A stretch of DNA of 64,000 bases from Thermoanaerobaculum sp964488355 (GTDB taxonomy: Bacteria; Acidobacteriota; Thermoanaerobaculia; Thermoanaerobaculales; Thermoanaerobaculaceae), in the NCBI GenBank assembly GCA_964488355.1, contig CAZAUJ010000005.1, positions 1-64,000 on the forward strand, given 5' to 3'. Position 1 is the first letter of the stretch; each line of letters begins with the position of its first letter. The position numbers and the translations under genes are program-made. The notes beneath the pieces were generated by a model. The model was given only the letters and a program-made list of their open reading frames with translations, did no database searches and had not been told where the DNA came from. This document shows positions 59,240-64,000 of the stretch, one piece after another.

Positions 59240-60714
59240 TGCAGACCCGCTGTGCCTTGGCTCGGCGCTTTTTCCGCCTGGCGAGCCAGGAACCCTCCGC
59301 TCCCGCCTTTCTCGACGCCGACGGTCGCCTGCTGGTTCCCCGCGCCCTGCTGGCGCAACAGACCCTGGCGGCGGCGGAGCTGTATGCCCGCATGCGCCTG
59401 CCCGCCGGGCCGGTGGTGCTGTCTTTGCCTAACGGACCGGCCTTGCTCGCTCACCTGCTTGCCCTGCGGCACTTGGGGCGGGTGGTGGTGTTGGCCGACG
59501 CCACTTCGCCCCGCCCCGAGCTGGTGCGGGCGGCCACCACCGTGGGTGCGGTGGCGCTAGTGGCTAACCTGGAGCGCCTGGACCGGGCGGTGGAGCTGCC
59601 TCCCTCTGGAGTGGGACTGGAGGGTGTTTCGTCCCCGCGCCGGCGACTGCCTCAACGAGCCGCCCTGTGCAAGCTCTCCTCGGGCTCCAGCGGCGAACCC
59701 CAGGCCTTTGCCGCGTCGGTGGCGCAGTTGGTGGCCGACGCACGCCATATCTTCCGCACCATGGGCCTTCAAGTCACCGACCGAACCCTGGCCGCAATTC
59801 CCCTTACGCACTCCTACGGCCTTGGGTCCTGCCTGGTGCCCCTGTTGGCTTGGGGGACGCCCCTGGTGCTGCCCGCCTGCAACCTGCCAGCGGCCCTGGC
59901 TCACAGCTTGGCAGCGGCGCGGGTACAGCATTTCCCGGCGGTGCCGGCAATGATCCGCGCCTTGGCTGCCCTCCCTCAACTCCCACCTTGGCCTGCTCTG
60001 CGCGTTTGCCTGGCGGCCGGTGCCCCCTTGTCACCTAAAGACGCCGCTGCGTTTGCCGCGGCCACCGGGCACAAAGTACACGTGTTTTACGGGTCCTCCG
60101 AGTGTGGGGGGATCACCTATGACCGTAGCCCCGCGGGCGTGCACCAAGAGGGGGCGGTGGGCACGCCCCTTTTGGGCGTGCAGGTGGAGGTGGTGGGTGA
60201 GGACGGAAAGCCATTGCCGCCCGGCCAGGAGGGGCGGGTGCGGGTGCGCTCCCGAGCGGTGGTCTTGGGCGCCCTCCCCACCTTGCCCGACCCCGCGGTC
60301 CTCCGGCCGGGGGAGTTCCTCACCGGCGACGCGGGCGTTTTCGACCAGCAGGGCGTCTTGCGCCTTTGCGGCCGCGTCTCGGAAGTGGTAAACGTGGCGG
60401 GCAAAAAGGTCCACCCGGAGGAGGTGCGGGCAGCGCTGGAGAAGATCCCCGGCGTTTTGAGCGCGGCGGTGGTTGGCTTGCCCGATCGCCACCGTGGCCA
60501 GGTGGTGGGTGCGGTGGTAGCGGTGGCACCGCAAACTCACCTTACGGTACACAAGATCCTGAGCTTTTGCCGCGCGCATCTAGCGCCTTACAAGGTGCCG
60601 CGACGGGTTGTACTGGTGCCGGAGTTGCCGGTAAACGCCCGCGGCAAGCTGCCTAAGAAAGAGCTGGTCGCCATCCTCACGCAGGCAGGTGCGTCGCAAC
60701 CTGACGGCTCTTGA
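59236..60714 (+). CDS. ANL-family adenylate-forming ligase (acyl-CoA/aryl-CoA synthetase-like)
   Basis: The 492-residue protein has the ANL fold: CKLSSGSSGEPQA (A3 loop, 146-157), FYGSSECGG (A5), the GEFLTGDAGVFDQQG aspartate (A7) and the C-terminal lysine in NARGKLPKKEL (A10). The A3 motif reads SSGSSGEPQ, with Gln where Lys is usual. The acid substrate and whether CoA is the acceptor are not known. It sits amid chemosensory genes and overlaps the cyclic-nucleotide gene by four bases. Confidence 0.85.
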   Translation: MMQTRCALARRFFRLASQEPSAPAFLDADGRLLVPRALLAQQTLAAAELYARMRLPAGPVVLSLPNGPALLAHLLALRHLGRVVVLADATSPRPELVRAATTVGAVALVANLERLDRAVELPPSGVGLEGVSSPRRRLPQRAALCKLSSGSSGEPQAFAASVAQLVADARHIFRTMGLQVTDRTLAAIPLTHSYGLGSCLVPLLAWGTPLVLPACNLPAALAHSLAAARVQHFPAVPAMIRALAALPQLPPWPALRVCLAAGAPLSPKDAAAFAAATGHKVHVFYGSSECGGITYDRSPAGVHQEGAVGTPLLGVQVEVVGEDGKPLPPGQEGRVRVRSRAVVLGALPTLPDPAVLRPGEFLTGDAGVFDQQGVLRLCGRVSEVVNVAGKKVHPEEVRAALEKIPGVLSAAVVGLPDRHRGQVVGAVVAVAPQTHLTVHKILSFCRAHLAPYKVPRRVVLVPELPVNARGKLPKKELVAILTQAGASQPDGS

Positions 60715-60772
60715 AAGCAAACGCCAGGGAGTGGGCGAAGGCGTGGCCATCGCGGGTGCTACTCTTGGAAGC

Positions 60773-61201
60773 ATGAAGGCGGAGGAGGAGGCAGGCTGCC
60801 GCTACCTGCTGCTGCGGGCGGGGGATCGGTTGGTGGCCATCGAGGCGCGCCTGGTGCGACGCATCCTGCGCGCGCTGCCCACCACCCCCTTGCCGGGCGC
60901 TCGCCCCGAGCTATTAGGCTTGGCGGAGTTCGCTGGTGAGCCGGTACCCGTGTTGGACCTGGCTCAGCTAGTGGGTGCGGGGCCGGGGCCACCTGCCAGC
61001 TTCCCGGTGACAGTGGTGGTGTGGGTGGGCTCGTCGGCCGGACCGGAGCTGGTGGGCCTAGCTGCCGATGCGGCGCTGGACCTGGTGACCATTGCCCCCT
61101 CGGCCATTGCGGCTGTGAACCAAGGGGTGGTGGCAGGCGAAGCAGCCATAGCCCAGGGAACGGCCGAGGTGGTGGATTTGGCCAGGTTGGGGCAGGCATG
61201 A
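60773..61201 (+). CDS. CheW-like chemotaxis coupling protein
   Basis: The 142-residue protein has a CheW fold (RYLLLRAGDRLVAIEARLV, GLAEFAGEPVPVLDLAQLV, VTVVVWVGSSAGPELVGLAAD). CheW links the receptor to CheA. The ATG at 60773 was chosen because the upstream frame is inside or next to the ligase gene. It overlaps the next gene by four bases (ATGA). Confidence 0.85.
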   Translation: MKAEEEAGCRYLLLRAGDRLVAIEARLVRRILRALPTTPLPGARPELLGLAEFAGEPVPVLDLAQLVGAGPGPPASFPVTVVVWVGSSAGPELVGLAADAALDLVTIAPSAIAAVNQGVVAGEAAIAQGTAEVVDLARLGQA

Positions 61202-61494
61202 GTAGGTCTTCCTTCCTCCTTTGGCGGCGCCATCGCGCGCTTTGGGCTGTGCCGGTTGGGGCGGTGAAAGGCATCGATCAGGCAGGTACGCCGGAAATCC
61301 AGCTGGCCAAGGGGGTGCTGCCCGCTGACGAGGTGTTGGGCGTGGTGGGCAACCTGGTGCCGCGGCCCGCAGGCGAGGTTTTGGCCGCCTTTTGGCCACA
61401 CGCGTGTGCGGGGCTGGCGGTTTTTCAAGGTGAAGCGCTGGTGGTGCTGGAACCAGGGGCACCACCACCACCGCTGTGCAAGGGGGAGCTATGA
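61198..61494 (+). CDS. small protein of unknown function between CheW and the methyl-accepting protein
   Basis: The 98-residue protein begins RSSFLLWRRHRALWAVPVGAV and shows no clear membrane span. It might be a short CheW-type fold (phrases AVPVGAVKGIDQ and AGLAVFQGEALVVLE), but I am not sure. Its start overlaps the cheW stop and its stop overlaps the next start, both as ATGA. Confidence 0.72.
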   Translation: MSRSSFLLWRRHRALWAVPVGAVKGIDQAGTPEIQLAKGVLPADEVLGVVGNLVPRPAGEVLAAFWPHACAGLAVFQGEALVVLEPGAPPPPLCKGEL

Positions 61495-63125
61495 GGGAAC
61501 AGGAGACGCTTCGCTACGGCATTCCCGTCCTGGGCGCTGCCTTGGCCGGCGCGGTTGGCCTTCTGGGCTTTGTGGGGTTGCTGCTGGCTGCTGGCTTCGG
61601 CATGCCCGGTTGGATTTTGAACAGCTACCTGGCCCTCACCTTGGGGCTTTTGGCCCTGTACGTGGCTTTGGTCCTCCAGCCGGCGCGCAAGCTGGAGAAA
61701 AAGCTGCAACGGCTTTTGGCGCAAACGGCCAAAGCCGACACGGCCTTCGTCCAGGTGTTGCAGCACCTGCAAGCTGGCGACTTGGTGGCGGCGCAGCAGG
61801 CCTCCTCCCACCTGCCCTCCCAGGTGGAAAGCCAGTTCTTGGCAGCAGCGCGAGCCATAGGCACGCTGGTACAGCAAATCCAAGCCAGCTCGGTGGACAT
61901 TGCCGCCGCCGGCCAGGAGGTGCATAGCACCGCTTCCGAACTCGCCTCCGGCTCATCCGAGCAGGCAGCGGCGGTGGTGGAAATCACCGCTACCATGGAA
62001 GAGCTGGCGCGAACGGCCGCGCAAATCGCCTCCAACGCCGCCAACCAAGCGGAGCAGGCAGCGCAGGCGGAAGCTGCCGGCACTGCCGGGGCGGCGGCGG
62101 TAGAAGAGGCGGTGCGGGGCGTGGAGGAGGTGCAAAAGCGCATTGCCGCCATTGCCAGCCGCGCTGACTCCCTGGGGGCCCGTTCGCGGGAAATTTACCG
62201 GGTGCTGGATCTAATCACCGAGCTTTCCCAGGAAACCCACATCCTCGCCCTCAACGCGGCCATCGAAGCCACCGCTGCCGGTGAGCACGGGCGGCGCTTT
62301 TCCGTGGTGGCGGACGAGGTGCGCCGCCTGGCCGAGCGCTCCCGCGAGTCGGTGGAGTCGGTGCGCACGCTTCTAGAGGAGTTTTCCGCCTCCATCCGCG
62401 CCACGGTGGTGGCTACCGAGGAATCCAGCAAGGAGGTGGCCAAGGTGCTGGACCGGGTGCGAGCGGCCACCGCCAGCATCGAGCAGCTGCGCGGGGCGGT
62501 GGCGGAAACGGCCCAGGCGGCGCGAGAAATCTCCCTGGCCACCCAACAGCAGCGCACCGCCTCCGACCAGGTGGTGCTCACGCTCAAGGAGGTGAGCCAG
62601 GTGATTCAAAAGATGGCTGAGGGCCTGAAGGCCTTCTCCGGCACGGCGGAGCGCCTCAGCCAGCTGGCTTTGTCCATCCAGTTGCTCACCCAGTCCTTTC
62701 ATCTGGATTCCCCCCGCTCGGTCAAGCACATTGCCCAAACCCTGGCCGATGCCCTGGGGGCGGAAGCAGGCCACTGGGAAGCGCTGGACGTGGCCTTTAC
62801 CCAGGCCCTCAAGCAAAATCGCTTCTTGGAAAACGCCTTCCTCACCGATCCGGAAGGCAACCTGGTGGCCTTTACCCCCAACCCCGAGCTGCACTTGCCT
62901 GAGGGCAGCCTACCCTTGGCCATTGGCCAAAACCTGGCCGAGCGTCCCTGGTTTCAGGCGGTCATGCGTGACCAAGGCACCACCCTCACCCCCGTATACA
63001 CCTCCCTGCTCACCGGCCAGCGCTGCTTCACCGTGGCCGCACCGGTGCGCAATGCCCAGGGCAAGCTGGTGGGCGTGCTGGGCTTGGATGTGAACGCCAC
63101 ATCTTGGACGAGAATTGTCTCGTGA
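61491..63125 (+). CDS. methyl-accepting chemotaxis protein with C-terminal Cache-like domain
   Basis: The 544-residue protein has two N-terminal membrane segments (about 11-35 and 42-63) and almost no periplasmic loop. The signalling domain spans about 130-400, with the CheA/CheW-binding hairpin tip at 245-285 (ETHILALNAAIEATAAGEHG, then RRFSVVADEVRRLAERS). After it, residues 440-540 form a Cache-like domain (FLENAFLTDPEGNLVAF, PWFQAVMRDQGTTLTPVYTS, GKLVGVLGLDV), so the sensor is at the C-terminus, on the cytoplasmic side. No HAMP domain is evident. Confidence 0.88.
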   Translation: MREQETLRYGIPVLGAALAGAVGLLGFVGLLLAAGFGMPGWILNSYLALTLGLLALYVALVLQPARKLEKKLQRLLAQTAKADTAFVQVLQHLQAGDLVAAQQASSHLPSQVESQFLAAARAIGTLVQQIQASSVDIAAAGQEVHSTASELASGSSEQAAAVVEITATMEELARTAAQIASNAANQAEQAAQAEAAGTAGAAAVEEAVRGVEEVQKRIAAIASRADSLGARSREIYRVLDLITELSQETHILALNAAIEATAAGEHGRRFSVVADEVRRLAERSRESVESVRTLLEEFSASIRATVVATEESSKEVAKVLDRVRAATASIEQLRGAVAETAQAAREISLATQQQRTASDQVVLTLKEVSQVIQKMAEGLKAFSGTAERLSQLALSIQLLTQSFHLDSPRSVKHIAQTLADALGAEAGHWEALDVAFTQALKQNRFLENAFLTDPEGNLVAFTPNPELHLPEGSLPLAIGQNLAERPWFQAVMRDQGTTLTPVYTSLLTGQRCFTVAAPVRNAQGKLVGVLGLDVNATSWTRIVS

Positions 63126-64000
63126 GCAGCGAGCTTGCTGACCTGTTGCCCGTGTTTCTGGCCGAAGCGACGGGGCGGCTGGAGCGCCTCAACCATCTCC
63201 TGCCCACCCTCGAGACCAGCCCGGAAAACCGGCGGGAGGCGCAGCGGGAACTGCACACCCTCAAGGGTGCGGGGCGCATGCTCCAGCTGGCCTCCTTTGC
63301 CGAGCTTTGCCACCAGCTGGAAGAGCTGGTGGCCAAGGGCGGGGAAGGGTGGCAGCAGGCACTCCAACGGGGTTTGGACCAGCTGGCAGAGGCCTTGGCC
63401 CAGCTCAAGGTGGGGCCTTCCACGCCGGCAAGGGAAGAAGAAAAGCCGGCTCCGCGGGGCGGGGACGTGCTGCGCCTGGCCGGCCGGGACCTGGACCTCC
63501 TGGCTGACCGCGCCACCCGCCTGCGCATTCTCGCCCGAGGCGCCCGCATCTTCCACGAGCGCCTGCGGGAGCTGTCCAATTTGGCAGCCAAGGCGGTGCA
63601 CGAGGAGGAACCGGCCCAGGCGCTGGCCGTTTTGGCCACGGCGCTGCGCAAGCTGGCCCTGGAGCTGGAGCTGGGTCAGGGCCGGCTCCAGCGCTTGGCC
63701 GATGCCCACCAGGACCACGCCGTGAGCCTGCAGCTCCAACCCTTGGGTCCGGTACTGCAAAGCTTGGCACGCCACGCCCGCCAGCTGGCCGGCGAGCTGG
63801 GCAAAGACCTGGCCGTCACCGTGCGCGGGGAGGACGTGAAGCTGGACCGGCGGATAACCCGCGAGCTGGAGGAGGCTCTCATTCACCTGGTGCGCAACGC
63901 CGTGGATCACGGTTTGGAGAAAGCGGAGCAGCGCGCCGCCCTGGGGAAAAACCCAACCGGCAGGCTGTTGGTGCAGGCGAGCCTGGCCGGGGACAAGGTT
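63122..64000 (+). CDS. cheA: CheA-type histidine kinase (3' end outside window)
   Basis: The frame is open from the GTG at 63122 to the window end, so about 293 codons are seen. A histidine phosphotransfer domain comes first, with the phospho-acceptor His45 in ELHTLKGAGRM. A helical dimerisation-like region follows (about 115-210), then the start of the kinase domain with LIHLVRNAVDHGLEKAEQRA, the CheA N-box. The GTG overlaps the previous gene stop (GTGA). A CheW-like regulatory domain, if present, is outside the window. Confidence 0.9.
   Translation, partial: MSSELADLLPVFLAEATGRLERLNHLLPTLETSPENRREAQRELHTLKGAGRMLQLASFAELCHQLEELVAKGGEGWQQALQRGLDQLAEALAQLKVGPSTPAREEEKPAPRGGDVLRLAGRDLDLLADRATRLRILARGARIFHERLRELSNLAAKAVHEEEPAQALAVLATALRKLALELELGQGRLQRLADAHQDHAVSLQLQPLGPVLQSLARHARQLAGELGKDLAVTVRGEDVKLDRRITRELEEALIHLVRNAVDHGLEKAEQRAALGKNPTGRLLVQASLAGDKV

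Noticed and set aside
1..64000. CRISPR arrays, insertion sequences, integrases, phage genes and attachment sites.
   Set aside because: I saw no regularly spaced direct repeats, no transposase or recombinase frames other than recA, and no tRNA-linked duplications.

Overview
The window is a gene-dense, GC-rich bacterial chromosome segment. It carries about 65 protein genes, most with codon-position bias typical of high-GC genomes, many GTG or TTG starts, and very many 1-4 base stop/start overlaps. I see no rRNA, tRNA, CRISPR array, insertion sequence or phage gene. The mix (pilMNOPQ type IV pilus genes, LolA, a DUF3373 outer-membrane barrel with an octaheme cytochrome, an ECF sigma/anti-sigma pair, DUF1820, a C-type zinc L28) points to a Gram-negative, didermic, probably anaerobic or microaerobic bacterium. 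I infer an Acidobacteriota-like (Thermoanaerobaculum-like) host, but the sequence alone does not prove this.

Layout. 1-8.96 kb: the end of an AT-hook-like repeat protein, mutM, then the leftward cluster yceD-rpmF-plsX-fabH-fabD-fabG behind a clear sigma70-type promoter. Next come an ECF sigma factor, its anti-sigma factor and a membrane protein, and a divergent glutamate dehydrogenase. 9-19.5 kb: a decayed secreted-protein gene, a CNNM/CorC-type membrane protein, then a leftward run of a TPR protein, a Roadblock protein, accB, accC, aroK, a metallophosphoesterase, a HEAT-cyclophilin-thioredoxin fusion and a 2-hydroxyacid dehydrogenase. 19.5-27.1 kb: pilM-N-O-P-Q followed by two lipoprotein genes, one with IPT/TIG repeats, between a perfect promoter and a strong terminator. 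27.2-37.3 kb: rpmB, a relA/spoT-type gene, secF-secD-yajC-tgt-lolA, a serine acetyltransferase and a divergent TGS-uridine kinase whose shared promoter region is an 11-bp-arm palindrome.

37.3-47.1 kb: a degenerate stretch, a DUF1820 gene, an MFS transporter, a Tat-type exported superoxide dismutase, fmt-rsmB, an HU-like gene, a nicotinamidase, and a respiratory module (c-type cytochrome, DUF3373 barrel, octaheme cytochrome of the tetrathionate reductase family) behind a perfect-spacing promoter. 47.2-57 kb: a CoA-binding protein, infC with a probable AUC start, L-lysine 6-transaminase, a Yip1-family and a DUF2752 membrane protein, pyrE coupled to an orphan NtrC-type regulator, a quinone oxidoreductase, recA, and an OmpR/PhoB-type two-component pair.

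57.07-64 kb: a tightly overlapped rightward operon that begins with an amidohydrolase. It continues with a TPR/cyclic-nucleotide-binding protein, an adenylate-forming (ANL) ligase, a CheW, a small unknown protein, a methyl-accepting protein with a C-terminal Cache-like domain, and a CheA that runs off the window. This combination of metabolic enzymes and chemosensory parts is the best candidate here for an undescribed system. A second recurring theme is promoters whose -10 box lies 6 bases before the start codon (sigma factor, fmt, relA, amidohydrolase), which suggests leaderless mRNAs.
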